A stretch of 64,000 nucleotides of DNA from Mesotoga infera (GTDB taxonomy: Bacteria > Thermotogota > Thermotogae > Petrotogales > Kosmotogaceae). The notes below the pieces were generated by a model. It saw only the letters and a list, made by a program, of their open reading frames with translations. It made no database searches and was not told the DNA's origin. Every line of letters begins with the position of its first letter. Positions within the stretch are counted from its first letter, which is position 1. The stretch covers positions 1,550,001-1,614,000 of the forward strand of contig NZ_LS974202.1 in NCBI RefSeq assembly GCF_900157305.1, read 5' to 3'. The translations under genes were made by a program, and so were the position numbers. Below, one piece after another: positions 25,948 to 34,914 of this stretch.

Positions 25948-26466
25948 TTACAGAGATTGGGATCTGGAAAAAACGGCCTGGCTGAACTTCTCCAGTTCGT
26001 CAGGAGAGATCAGGTAATATATGTCTTCGGATTTAAAAACGAAGACCTTCGACCGGGCTGTCATAAGAAAAGCCTTAGAACCGTTTCTCAGCTTGAACCA
26101 GCCAACCTTGTAACTGCCGGTAGATGCGCCGTTCGTCTTCAGAGTCGGTTCGAAGTCGCGACTTTCCTGCCAGTCGATGATTCCGGCTATTTCGGCAGAA
26201 TTGAGAGCGATAGTTTTGTTTCCGAAAGGTAAGGCGTTCAGGATGACTCCGTTGTCGTCAACTCTGATATTGTTGCTCAAGGGAAATATTATGAAGAGAA
26301 AGATGAAGACAACCAGCAGTACACCGGTCAATGTGGTGGAGAAGATTCTCTGCCATCCCCTGGTCTTGAAATAGCCTATGAGGCATATTATGCCTATGAA
26401 TGAAACTATACCTATGTTCAACAACAGAACCGTTGTGGGTAAAGAAAAGCCGAAAGCTTCAGTCAT
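25948..26466 (-). CDS. membrane protein with bacterial PH-like domain
   Basis: The 172-residue protein has two membrane helices near the N-terminus (VLLLNIGIVSFIGIICLIGYF and TTLTGVLLVVFIFLFIIFPL). It then has a beta-rich domain of about 105 residues with the strand pattern of bacterial PH domains (VDDNGVILNALPFGNKTI, then a YLISPDELEKF helix). This architecture is common among small bacterial PH proteins thought to sense or stabilise the envelope. AAGGAGAAGGAA precedes the ATG. It converges with the cluster B oxidoreductase gene with only 7 bases between stops. Function unknown. Confidence 0.65.
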   Translation of the reverse strand: MTEAFGFSLPTTVLLLNIGIVSFIGIICLIGYFKTRGWQRIFSTTLTGVLLVVFIFLFIIFPLSNNIRVDDNGVILNALPFGNKTIALNSAEIAGIIDWQESRDFEPTLKTNGASTGSYKVGWFKLRNGSKAFLMTARSKVFVFKSEDIYYLISPDELEKFSQAVFSRSQSL

Positions 26467-26617
26467 TTCCTTCTCCTTGAAAAAAGAATCTCTATATATT
26501 ATGCCACAGACGGCGGATCCATAAGGAAAATGATGTATGATCTTACAAACGGGGCTTTAGACCGTCTGCGGACAGGCACGGAACGACTTCTGGAGATTTC
26601 TCAAGAGAGGTGTGTTA

Positions 26618-27559
26618 ATGCGTGCTCTCGGTATAGATATCGGTGGAACGATGATCAAGACAGCGATTGTAGATGAAAACGGAGTGATTTCCGAAAAAAA
26701 GCTCTATCCAACGCAGAGAAAGCTCAGAGAGCAGCTCGTGCAGATAGTTAAGGAAGAGCTCGCCGTCAGCAATCCCGAAGCGATCGGCATCGGTACGGCC
26801 GGCAGAGTCGATCCTCTCACGGGCGAGGTGAATCTGGCCACGGACAATTTGACCGGTTGGACAGGAGTACCCTTGAAGAGTTTCATACAGGAGGAGACCG
26901 GTGTCGTTACAGCCGTTTTAAACGATGCCAACGCTGCCGCTCTGGGCGAATGGTTCTCCAACCATCGCCGCACGGAAACGCTGGTCATGCTGACTGTGGG
27001 GACCGGTCTGGGCGGAGGAGTGGTGATAAACGGCGTTCCGCTACTGGGAAAGCGCGGCGAAGCCGCCGAATTCGGACATGTGGTTCTGCATCCCGGTGGA
27101 AGGCGCTGCAACTGCGGAAAGGCCGGGTGTGCCGAGCAATACGTCTCCATGAGACTCATTCACAGGCTGGTGACTGAGGTTACCGGTCGCGAGTTGGACA
27201 GGGTAACGCTTGTCGAGCAGTACATGAGTGGCGATCCGATAGTCGAGAAGGCCGTCGATACGGTCGCCGGCGATCTGGCGATCGTCATAGACTCGATCTT
27301 CCTGAGCTTCGATCCTGAGACTGTCGTTATAGGGGGCGGAATATGCGAGCTCGGCGATCGCTTCCTGCTGTCTCTCAGGGAGAAACTTGTCGCTCCCTCA
27401 CAATTGTCTCTTTATAGCCCCGAGAACGTTGTGCTGTCGCTTTCGCGAAACGACTCCGGAATCATAGGCGCGGCGATCTTCGCGATGAAAAGCGCCTCTA
27501 GAAAACAACTCCGACCGACGCGTAGGGGCAGAAAAAGAGATTATCCAGCGCCGGAGTGA
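26618..27559 (+). CDS. ROK family sugar kinase
   Basis: The 313-residue protein has an ATP-binding DIGGTMIKTAIVD at the start, the catalytic Asp in LNDANAAALGE, GTGLGGGVVING, and the ROK zinc site (His in GHVVLHPGG plus CNCGKAGCAE). There is no DNA-binding domain, so it is a kinase (glucokinase, ManNAc kinase or similar) rather than a NagC/XylR-type repressor. The ATG has GAGAGGT upstream; a GTG two codons earlier overlaps the ribosome site. Being just downstream of cluster B with NanE, ManNAc or another N-acetylhexosamine is a likely substrate. Its 3' end overlaps the convergent gene by 62 bases. Confidence 0.9.
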   Translation: MRALGIDIGGTMIKTAIVDENGVISEKKLYPTQRKLREQLVQIVKEELAVSNPEAIGIGTAGRVDPLTGEVNLATDNLTGWTGVPLKSFIQEETGVVTAVLNDANAAALGEWFSNHRRTETLVMLTVGTGLGGGVVINGVPLLGKRGEAAEFGHVVLHPGGRRCNCGKAGCAEQYVSMRLIHRLVTEVTGRELDRVTLVEQYMSGDPIVEKAVDTVAGDLAIVIDSIFLSFDPETVVIGGGICELGDRFLLSLREKLVAPSQLSLYSPENVVLSLSRNDSGIIGAAIFAMKSASRKQLRPTRRGRKRDYPAPE

Positions 27560-27980
27560 ATCCCAAAGAGACCCCCCCTTCGAGATAAAGTCCCGATTCC
27601 GATACGCCCAGAGCCAGACGCGCTTTGGAAGGGAGATCCCAGCCCTGTATCTTTCCAGCCATAAGATCGATAACACCGGCAGCCTGCACCCCAAGACCGG
27701 CCTTCACATAGAGAATCGTTATGGGAAGCTTGAAATTGAATCCGGCGTATGTCTGAAGAGGATCGACGAATTCGAACTTCCTCTCCGAAGGCCATACCTG
27801 GGAGAAGGGAATGTCGAACTCGAAAACTCCCACGTTTGCCAGTATAGATAACCTGGCGCAGGCCAGCGTCTGTTCAAATACCTGCTTTACCTCGATACTC
27901 ACGCCGAGATCTATTTCGACCGCCATCGAAAGCGAAACGATTACTAGAACCATCACAAAAAGCGTTAAGAACTTTCGCAC
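27498..27980 (-). CDS. small exported beta-rich protein
   Basis: The 160-residue product has a signal peptide (MRKFLTLFVMVLVIVSLSMA) and a mature part of alternating short strands ending in ASVGVVF, a terminal aromatic as in outer-membrane beta-barrel proteins. Thermotogota have an outer toga, so a toga or envelope location is possible. GTG is the chosen start, with GGGGGTG six bases upstream. Family not recognised. The last 62 bases overlap the ROK gene on the other strand, which is unusual but both ORFs look real. Confidence 0.6.
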   Translation of the reverse strand: MRKFLTLFVMVLVIVSLSMAVEIDLGVSIEVKQVFEQTLACARLSILANVGVFEFDIPFSQVWPSERKFEFVDPLQTYAGFNFKLPITILYVKAGLGVQAAGVIDLMAGKIQGWDLPSKARLALGVSESGLYLEGGVSLGFTPALDNLFFCPYASVGVVF

Positions 27981-28039
27981 GAGCAACACCCCCGAATTTG
28001 AATGACGCCATTCTTATGATACATCAATAATCTGTAATA

Positions 28040-29524
28040 TCAAACATATGTGATACTCAGATCGTGAAGCTCCTTACCGTCGAAGACCCTGATCAGGTGG
28101 TTGTTGGTATCGGCGATGTAGAGAAGTCCATCGCGATACTTCACATCGTTCGGTTCAAAAAGCCCCAGGAAGGAACATTCTGAACCGTCGATCCTGCAGG
28201 TGCCCCCTCCGGCCGTTCTTAGAAGCGTTTCTACGCGCCTGGCCTCCAGGGACACCCTCCTTATAGCGTGATTGTAAGTGTCCGCTACGTACAGAAAATC
28301 GCCCTCGCCGTGAATTCCTAAGGGATGCTGAAAGAGAGCGTGACTCAAACTACCGTCCACGTGCCCGAAGGAAAAGAGACCGTTCCCGGCCAGAGTATGG
28401 ACCGTTCCCCTGTCGAGATCTATGAACCTTATGGCAGAAACTTCCGAATCGGCTACATAAAGCCTGCGGCCGCTGAGGAACAACCCGCTCGGCTGGGCAA
28501 AGCTCGCCTCTCTCAGAGAGCCGTCTATTATATTTTCCAGGCTGTTTCCGGCGAAGGCTTCTATGGTATTGCTTCTCATGTTCAGTCTCCAGATCTGATG
28601 GGTTCCGGCCATCGCTATATAGAGATGCACACCGTCTGATTGAAGATCCCACGGCGAGTTCAACCTCGCCCTCGAAGGCTCTCCGCTGTAATTCCAGTTG
28701 TGCCCCTGAAGGCCGTCGCCGGAAACTGTGGTCACCGTCCGTTCTTCAATGGAGGCCTTGCGGATCGCATGGTTTTCCGTGTCGGCGATATATAGATGGC
28801 CGCCGGAATATACGATGCCCTGGGGTTTGTTAAACGTGGCCTTTTCGAAACCACCGTCGGACATGCCCGGAGAGCCGCTGCCAATAATATCGGTAATGGC
28901 CGCATTTAACTTGTCATCCAGCCTGGTTATAAGGATTCTGTTGTTGTTTGAATCGCTTATGAATAGAGTTCCGTCGCTGTCGAAAGAGATCTTCCCCGGA
29001 TAGGAAAGCATCGGTCCGCCGCTGTAAACTGGTGACTTGACTTCCAGTTTTTCCCGGCTCAAGATCCCTCTACTCTCCCCATCTTCCAGCGCCCTGGTGA
29101 TTTCGTTCGAAAGGTAATCGCGTTTTCCCTCGCCGGAGGTTTTGGATAGAATCTTCCCGTCGGGTCCTATCAGAACGAAAGAGGGCCACGCTCTTATTGC
29201 GTAACGGTCCCAGAGGTGGTATTCGTTGTCCACGAATACGGGGTGAGTTATTCCGTATCGCTGTATAGCCGCCTGTATGTTCCTTTCCTGTCGTTCGTTT
29301 TCGAATTTCGCTGAATGTACTCCGACAACAACCAGCGGCTTATCGCTGAACTTCCCCTCCAGCCACTTCAGATCGGCAATAACATGAATACAATTGATGC
29401 AACAGTAAGTCCAGAAGTCAAGAAGAACCACTTTACCCTTGAGCTTTTCCATTGAAAGGGGCTCATCGACATTCAACCAGGTCCCCGAATCGGGAAACTC
29501 TACCGCTCTTCCGTACAAATTCAT
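28040..29524 (-). CDS. thioredoxin-like/NHL-repeat protein (NHLRC2-like)
   Basis: The 494-residue protein joins a TlpA/AhpC-type thioredoxin fold (residues 1-150) to a C-terminal NHL beta-propeller. The redox site reads WTYCCINC, a CxxC with an extra Cys, as in NHLRC2-type proteins; VVVGVHSAKFENERQ and AIRAWPSFVLIGPDGKIL complete the fold. The propeller has repeated blocks such as LYIADTENHAIRKAS and LYVADTYNHAIRRVS. There is no signal peptide, so it is probably cytoplasmic. The ATG is only a few bases from AAGGAG; a TTG two codons later would be better spaced. The partner is unknown; thiol-disulfide exchange on a bound protein is likely. Confidence 0.85.
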   Translation of the reverse strand: MNLYGRAVEFPDSGTWLNVDEPLSMEKLKGKVVLLDFWTYCCINCIHVIADLKWLEGKFSDKPLVVVGVHSAKFENERQERNIQAAIQRYGITHPVFVDNEYHLWDRYAIRAWPSFVLIGPDGKILSKTSGEGKRDYLSNEITRALEDGESRGILSREKLEVKSPVYSGGPMLSYPGKISFDSDGTLFISDSNNNRILITRLDDKLNAAITDIIGSGSPGMSDGGFEKATFNKPQGIVYSGGHLYIADTENHAIRKASIEERTVTTVSGDGLQGHNWNYSGEPSRARLNSPWDLQSDGVHLYIAMAGTHQIWRLNMRSNTIEAFAGNSLENIIDGSLREASFAQPSGLFLSGRRLYVADSEVSAIRFIDLDRGTVHTLAGNGLFSFGHVDGSLSHALFQHPLGIHGEGDFLYVADTYNHAIRRVSLEARRVETLLRTAGGGTCRIDGSECSFLGLFEPNDVKYRDGLLYIADTNNHLIRVFDGKELHDLSITYV

Positions 29525-29683
29525 CACTCCTTTCACTTTATGACTGGAATGACGCAAAAATCGATCAAAGAGCGGAAGAGCGGTTAGTCGTCAATTGTCC
29601 CGGAACGCGGACCCGTCCTACGGGACTGGGTGGCTCTTTATTATAAGATCTGAGTCTTTAATGTGATTATTTAGCATATTAGG

Positions 29684-30955
29684 TTATCTTGGCTTTCTTA
29701 GCACATCTATGCTGCTTTCAAAATTCGCCCGGCTATTTTGAAGAGTACTTCGGTTTAATTTCTCATACAATTCTGGCAGGGCTTTAAAGACCTCCGGGAC
29801 TATCCTCTGATCCAGAGGCATCCGGGTCATCATTTCGGCCGCTTCCGGTAAGGAGTAAGCCTCTCTGTAAGGTCTATCGGCAGTGAGAGCTTCGAAGACG
29901 TCGGCGACGGCGAGAATCTTCGCTTCGAAGGGAATCTCTTCTCCTTTCAGTCCCTGGGGGTATCCTGAACCGTTTTCTCTTTCATGGTGCGCGTATGCAT
30001 ATGGAATGTATTTATCTAGATATTTGAACTGTTCAAGCAGATCTTTTCCGCGTCGAGGGTGATCCATCATTACTTCTCTTTCGATTTCATTCAGCGGTCC
30101 TTTCTTCTTCAGTATGCTCGTAGAGATTCCGAGTTTACCTATGTCATGGAGCTTTGCTCCGTTAACGATTTCTATGAGTTTTTTTCTTTTCAACCCTAAA
30201 CGCTTTCCGAGAATCTCGGCAATTATGGCTACATTTCTCGAGTGATATGTAGTATATGGATCCTGTAATTCCCACATATGAACTATCGTCTGCAGGCCTT
30301 TTGTCTGGTGATATCTGGAAAAAGAGACGGACAAAACTTCCATCATCAAAAGAACGCCTATCAATCCGGAGATGAAGGCGTGAAATACCAGCCAGTTGTA
30401 GAGTCCGTAACCCCTTACGCTGGCATGAAGCCCGTAAGCAAATATCTTTTTGCCTTCGTCTGAAAGGATTACTCTATCGGCCATGGAGAGGCCTTCGAGA
30501 ACCTCGTGTTTGTCGATACCAACCATGACCACCACATCATCTACTGCATTCTGTGAAAGGCTGTCCATTATATTGACATACGCATAAAGCTCCTCGTTTT
30601 TCATAGATACCATGTAGTCCTTTTCCATCGTCATTCCCGAAGGTCTTTCGACTATCATGATCTCTCTCACATAAGGAAAGTCAGTCAGTATCTCCTGGAA
30701 CATGCTATCTATAAACTCCCGGTCTTGTGATATGAATGCGTTGAACATGTCATTCCATTGGAAATAACCTCTAGATATAGACGTAATAAACTGATCGACA
30801 GCTTTCCGGTAGATATCCGAGTAAACTTTGTGGGTGTATTGAATGACTTCCGACTCGAAAATATGAAAAGGCAAAAACATAAGCAAGAACATGATAAGAA
30901 AGACGGCGGAGACTACTCTGGGGCCGGCGAACTTCAGTTCCGAAAATCCTTTCAT
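29684..30955 (-). CDS. membrane HD-GYP domain protein, probable c-di-GMP phosphodiesterase
   Basis: The 423-residue protein has a first helix near residue 15 (VVSAVFLIMFLLMFLPF), an extracellular sensor region of about 150 residues, and a second helix (YNWLVFHAFISGLIGVLLMM). An HD-GYP domain follows. Catalytic motifs are intact: KLHDIGKLGI, DHPRRGKDLL, AHHERENGSGYP and ILAVADVFEAL. The outer region has the size of a CHASE4-like sensor. It would hydrolyse c-di-GMP in response to an outside signal and may oppose the GGDEF protein encoded 4 kb away. AGGAGGAATTCCG precedes the chosen ATG. Confidence 0.88.
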   Translation of the reverse strand: MKGFSELKFAGPRVVSAVFLIMFLLMFLPFHIFESEVIQYTHKVYSDIYRKAVDQFITSISRGYFQWNDMFNAFISQDREFIDSMFQEILTDFPYVREIMIVERPSGMTMEKDYMVSMKNEELYAYVNIMDSLSQNAVDDVVVMVGIDKHEVLEGLSMADRVILSDEGKKIFAYGLHASVRGYGLYNWLVFHAFISGLIGVLLMMEVLSVSFSRYHQTKGLQTIVHMWELQDPYTTYHSRNVAIIAEILGKRLGLKRKKLIEIVNGAKLHDIGKLGISTSILKKKGPLNEIEREVMMDHPRRGKDLLEQFKYLDKYIPYAYAHHERENGSGYPQGLKGEEIPFEAKILAVADVFEALTADRPYREAYSLPEAAEMMTRMPLDQRIVPEVFKALPELYEKLNRSTLQNSRANFESSIDVLRKPR

Positions 30956-31191
30956 CGGAATTCCTCCTATGTTCCACACTCCCAGTTCATTTATGGTTGA
31001 GTCTTTCGAATTAATATAAAGTATCATTCAAATTAATATATCATACGAATATTCACTTCCAATATTTCCGATAGACTCTCTCCAAAAATACTGCAAAGAA
31101 TATCGTAATATCGTAGAGAATCGCTTTGGATTACTGTGTGAAGCGATCAAAAGGCTTTTCACTTTTTGCAGGATATAGTTATTTCAGAGTG

Positions 31192-32874
31192 CTAGACTTT
31201 CAAAAATCTCAGGTACTCTCTGCCGTCCTTATCGTAATCTCTGAAGATAAAAGCTTCGATGATATTGTTATGGTTTCTCAAGAACTCAACACTGAAGTAG
31301 CAGGCGATGTACGGCGGCGCAAAAGTGTAGAAGATATCCTTTATCGCCGGCCGGTATTGGAAATTCATACCATCGTGGTGCGGGTTTATGTTGCGCAAGA
31401 GCAAGCCCCTTTCAGCGACAGAGATATCGTAGCCCGTGTCTATATCCCGGCAGTAATATCTTCCCGCGTACTCCGAGAGTTCGTCTATAGATAGCGGCTC
31501 GATAAAAGGTAGAAATTGCTTCATGCCAACATCGCTGATTAAAGAAAGTCTGATTTCTCCAGACTCCTGTGTGATCTCGCCTCTGAAAGCCCTGCTTCTT
31601 TCTTTGAAACGCAGTCCCTGCAAGGGTGATAGCACCATTACATTTTCGCCGTTCATATCCAGTTTCAGCAAACCTTCTTCAACAAAAAGCCTGCAAATTC
31701 GGGCGCTCTCTCTTTCGGCGAACCATTTATCTCCGTTCTCCATTAGCTCTGACCAGTCTTGTGTAAAGCTTTCTACGGTAGAAACTTCCTTCTTTTGAAT
31801 CAAATACGTCGAATCATTTTCGAGGATTTCATCTGCGATGGCTTCGTATATTTCTATTCCGAGTTTTTCGAGCCTGTTGCAAAGGAAGTCGTTTCGGTTT
31901 GCCAGAATCACAACCGACAGGGATTCATCCGGCATTCTGTATATTACCGAGTTGAACCCAAGGCAACCTCCCTCGTGCATGACGACCGTTCGGCCCTTTC
32001 TCTTCGAGAGAAAGAGACCATAGCCATAATTGCATTCGCTACCGTCATTCAAGATGCCGGGAGAGAGGATTTTTTTCGATATAACCTCCGGGTCTTTGCC
32101 AAGTGTGTTCGAATGAAAGTTTCTCTCCCATATCAGCAGATCGTCGATGGTACTCCAGAGCTGACCGGCGCCGGTGCATTCCATCAGATCCAGGGCATTA
32201 CTGACTTTTACCGGATCGTTGGACGGATCTTTGAAAGACTCCGGATGCAGATATTTGTAGTTGCAGTAACCTGATACTATATTTTTCGTCAGTCTGCTGT
32301 TGTCTTCTCTGAAGAAGGTATCTTTCATCTCGAGGGGGGCGAAGATTTCCCTTGTTGCGAATTCATTCAACGACAGGCCTGCCACTCTCTCTACCAGTCT
32401 TCCTAGCAGAAAGTAACCGGAATTTCCATAACTCCACTTCTCACCGGCTTTAAACTTCAACCAACGAAGCTTTTTCAATAAGGCGTAGGCCTCATTTGAG
32501 GTTATGAAGTCGCTCTCTCTGAACCCCATGATGTACTGGGACATGCCGTAAAAATCGGGAAGGCCGTTTGTCATATGTATCAGGTCTGAGATCTTTATCT
32601 CGCCTGCGTGATCGCCCAGGTCAGGAAAAAAGTCAATAATTCTCTGAGATGGATCAAGCGACTTCTCTTCAAGCAGTGCTATGCACATTGCAGTGAACTG
32701 CTTGCTCACAGAGGCGACATGAAAGACGCTATTTGCTTTCACAGGGATCTCGTGCTCAAGGTTTGCATAGCCAAAGGTCTCCTTGAAAACGACTTCGCCG
32801 TCCTTCAAGACAGCTGCGGCGATTCCTGTATCTGCAAGATCTTCGAACAGAGATTCGATCTTCTTTTCTATCAA
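31192..32874 (-). CDS. serine beta-lactamase-like/penicillin-binding-type hydrolase
   Basis: The 560-residue protein has a class C beta-lactamase/DD-peptidase fold over residues 1-340. The nucleophile motif SVSK lies in FHVASVSKQFTAM, the second motif is YGN in KWSYGNSGYFLLG, and the third is HEGG in VVMHEGGCLGF. The C-terminal 200 residues are beta-rich, as in the extended S12 family. No signal peptide is visible, which argues for a cytoplasmic esterase or peptidase rather than antibiotic resistance. The start codon is TTG with GGAGGGATCTGTC upstream. Substrate unknown. Confidence 0.88.
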   Translation of the reverse strand: MIEKKIESLFEDLADTGIAAAVLKDGEVVFKETFGYANLEHEIPVKANSVFHVASVSKQFTAMCIALLEEKSLDPSQRIIDFFPDLGDHAGEIKISDLIHMTNGLPDFYGMSQYIMGFRESDFITSNEAYALLKKLRWLKFKAGEKWSYGNSGYFLLGRLVERVAGLSLNEFATREIFAPLEMKDTFFREDNSRLTKNIVSGYCNYKYLHPESFKDPSNDPVKVSNALDLMECTGAGQLWSTIDDLLIWERNFHSNTLGKDPEVISKKILSPGILNDGSECNYGYGLFLSKRKGRTVVMHEGGCLGFNSVIYRMPDESLSVVILANRNDFLCNRLEKLGIEIYEAIADEILENDSTYLIQKKEVSTVESFTQDWSELMENGDKWFAERESARICRLFVEEGLLKLDMNGENVMVLSPLQGLRFKERSRAFRGEITQESGEIRLSLISDVGMKQFLPFIEPLSIDELSEYAGRYYCRDIDTGYDISVAERGLLLRNINPHHDGMNFQYRPAIKDIFYTFAPPYIACYFSVEFLRNHNNIIEAFIFRDYDKDGREYLRFLKV

Positions 32875-33035
32875 GACAGATCCCTCCGATCAAAAAAATA
32901 CATAGTAATAGTATAACTCATTGCCTGCCCGATTTTTCCGCGATTAACTCCCTGTTTAAGCACGTGAGTTAGAAAAACAGGTCTAGAATTTTTTAATTAC
33001 TGTCGAGCCGCTTGATAGTATACACATATCGACAG

Positions 33036-33044
33036 TGTTATACT
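33036..33044 (+). promoter_or_regulatory. extended -10 promoter of the 33 kb secreted protein gene
   Basis: TGTTATACT fits the extended -10 form TGnTATAAT at one mismatch. TTGATA lies 21 bases upstream, too far for an ideal -35, which fits an extended -10 promoter. Transcription would start near 33051. Confidence 0.45.
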
Positions 33045-33055
33045 CATACGTATGA
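33044..33055. promoter_or_regulatory. perfect palindrome TCATACGTATGA at the transcription start
   Basis: A 12-base perfect palindrome directly after the -10 box, covering the predicted start of transcription. This is a good place for a repressor; no candidate regulator is adjacent. Confidence 0.4.
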
Positions 33056-33074
33056 ATTGAAAGGAGGTGTGAAC

Positions 33075-34688
33075 ATGTTCAGAAAGATCCTGATTGTGGT
33101 TGTTCTTCTAGCATCGGTACTGGTCTTTTCTACGCAGTTTAAACGATCTGTAGAAGACAAAATCGTGATCGAACCAGGTGGCAACGCGGTCATTACCCGT
33201 ACAGAATATGTCCCTTCCTCTGATCTGGCAAAAGTCTATATTCAGCACAGTGAAGCTCTTTCCGATCGCGAATTGCATGATGAGGTCTTCAATAACTTCT
33301 ATGATGAAATCTCAAAGGGCTACTTCTTTCTCTACTCATCGGTACCTGGTTTCGGAGACAGAGACATAGAAATCTCGGTCGACAAAAGTGGCAATTACAA
33401 GAGTGTTATTACGATGAAAATCAGCGGGCTTATCACAAAATCAAAGGAGTTTCCGGGAAGTTACGAATTCTCGAGTAAGAACTTCTCCGAGGAGAAGGTC
33501 ATGCTAAAGTACTTCGAAGACCTGATAGACGGAAAGGCTTTTGAAACGGCCTTCCTTGGTTCCTCCAAAAACTCGCTCGTTACTACAAAGACAACTACGA
33601 TCGTTCTTCCGGAGGGATCGGAGATCTTCGAGTTATTATCTCCTCATGGCGAAAAACCCCTTAAAGACTGGTCGCTAGATCTGGGTGGAGGTACGAAATT
33701 CAAGGCAAGTCTTAACTATGACAAAAACACGATCTCCCTCAAGGAAGAAATAACTACCGGAGGCGGCTCGCCAGAAAAACTTATGAAATCGGACAACGAA
33801 GAGATCATGGCGAAGCTGAGAGACTATGCCGCCTTCACAGTAGTCTTCAATAGTCCCAAAACCCGTATGTTGACCGAATCGAAACCTTATGTCTTCAAGG
33901 AAGATTACTCAGGTTCCTGGAGCTTCTATGTCTCCCATACTTTCTCGAACGAATTCTCGTATCAGACATTGACGGTCGAACCGGGATTAACCGTCAGCCT
34001 GACATTCGGCGCGTCGCTTCTGTGGGAGCATGAATGGAAGAAAATCAGCTGGTGGAACTACAAATATGTCTTGAAGAGATTCCAGACGACTGTGAGTTTT
34101 AGTCCTTCATTGACCCCGTTCATTGAAGTCTCATCGGGAGCGGCAATCACAAAGAACTGGACAAAAAACATAACAACCAAGACCAAGTGGATAACCTTCT
34201 GGGTATCATGTGTTCCGGTGACGCTCGTTATGGAAGTGAAATTCGACGCGAACGCGGAGGCCAAAATTTACGGTGTAATAGGTTTCAGCGCCTCCACAAC
34301 ACTCTCAGCAAACACGACGCTTACAGTCAAGTATCAAAATGGTTGGAGCAAGAGCGTTTCGTACTCGGCCAACTATTCAGGTCTCCAGTTCGAGGCAAAC
34401 GCGAAAGTCAACGCCTCGGCCAAGGGTTCGCTGCCGCTGACTCTATCGGCCTATGTTTACTATGTGGCGGGGCCTTTCGTCCAATTTGTACCATGGATAA
34501 AAGGAGAAACGATTGCCTCTGCCGGGAGCGCTACACAGGTCGGCTATAAAGTCACGGCAGGCTTCGACGTGAATGGTGGTGTTCACATGGCCGGTTGGCT
34601 CAAAGATCTTTGCGACGGCTTGCCCAGCGTGAGCTACACATTCTGGGAAAAGAACTGGGAAATAGCCAACTCGACTATTACCTTCTAA
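33075..34688 (+). CDS. large secreted beta-rich protein of unknown function
   Basis: The 537-residue product has a signal peptide (MFRKILIVVVLLASVLVFST). The first 270 residues are mixed, with a repeated charge pattern. The last 260 are rich in Ser, Thr, Ala, Trp and Tyr in alternating strands, for example SKSVSYSANYSGLQFEANAK, as in surface or envelope beta proteins. It ends NSTITF with a terminal Phe, again outer-membrane-like. AAAGGAGGTGTGAAC precedes the ATG; longer starts have no ribosome site. It stands alone with its own promoter. No known domain is recognised; a structural toga or surface protein is possible. Confidence 0.7.
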   Translation: MFRKILIVVVLLASVLVFSTQFKRSVEDKIVIEPGGNAVITRTEYVPSSDLAKVYIQHSEALSDRELHDEVFNNFYDEISKGYFFLYSSVPGFGDRDIEISVDKSGNYKSVITMKISGLITKSKEFPGSYEFSSKNFSEEKVMLKYFEDLIDGKAFETAFLGSSKNSLVTTKTTTIVLPEGSEIFELLSPHGEKPLKDWSLDLGGGTKFKASLNYDKNTISLKEEITTGGGSPEKLMKSDNEEIMAKLRDYAAFTVVFNSPKTRMLTESKPYVFKEDYSGSWSFYVSHTFSNEFSYQTLTVEPGLTVSLTFGASLLWEHEWKKISWWNYKYVLKRFQTTVSFSPSLTPFIEVSSGAAITKNWTKNITTKTKWITFWVSCVPVTLVMEVKFDANAEAKIYGVIGFSASTTLSANTTLTVKYQNGWSKSVSYSANYSGLQFEANAKVNASAKGSLPLTLSAYVYYVAGPFVQFVPWIKGETIASAGSATQVGYKVTAGFDVNGGVHMAGWLKDLCDGLPSVSYTFWEKNWEIANSTITF

Positions 34689-34914
34689 AGGACCTGGGCG
34701 TATCGTGAACTGAGGTCATAGGATAGAAGGAAAAGATGCGAGGAGCGATTATTTGTTCCGACACGCTGCGCCTCCAAGTTCTTGGCCAGAAACGGGAAGA
34801 AAAGAGGGCGAAAAGAAGAGAAAGGACTAGAACTCTCGAATGCGCTCTTCTCGGCTCTTATCAACAATCGTTCTTAGAAAGTAGACAGGCTTCCAAAGGC
34901 GACCGATTGTACTA

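Noticed and set aside
33012-33074. 21-codon N-terminal extension of the 33 kb secreted protein
   Set aside because: It would start within the promoter region, has no ribosome site and would bury the signal peptide.
34689-34914. possible gene or RNA between the surface protein and GGDEF genes
   Set aside because: No ORF with a ribosome site, no stable hairpin with U-tract; only a loose likeness to intergenic sequence near 7390.
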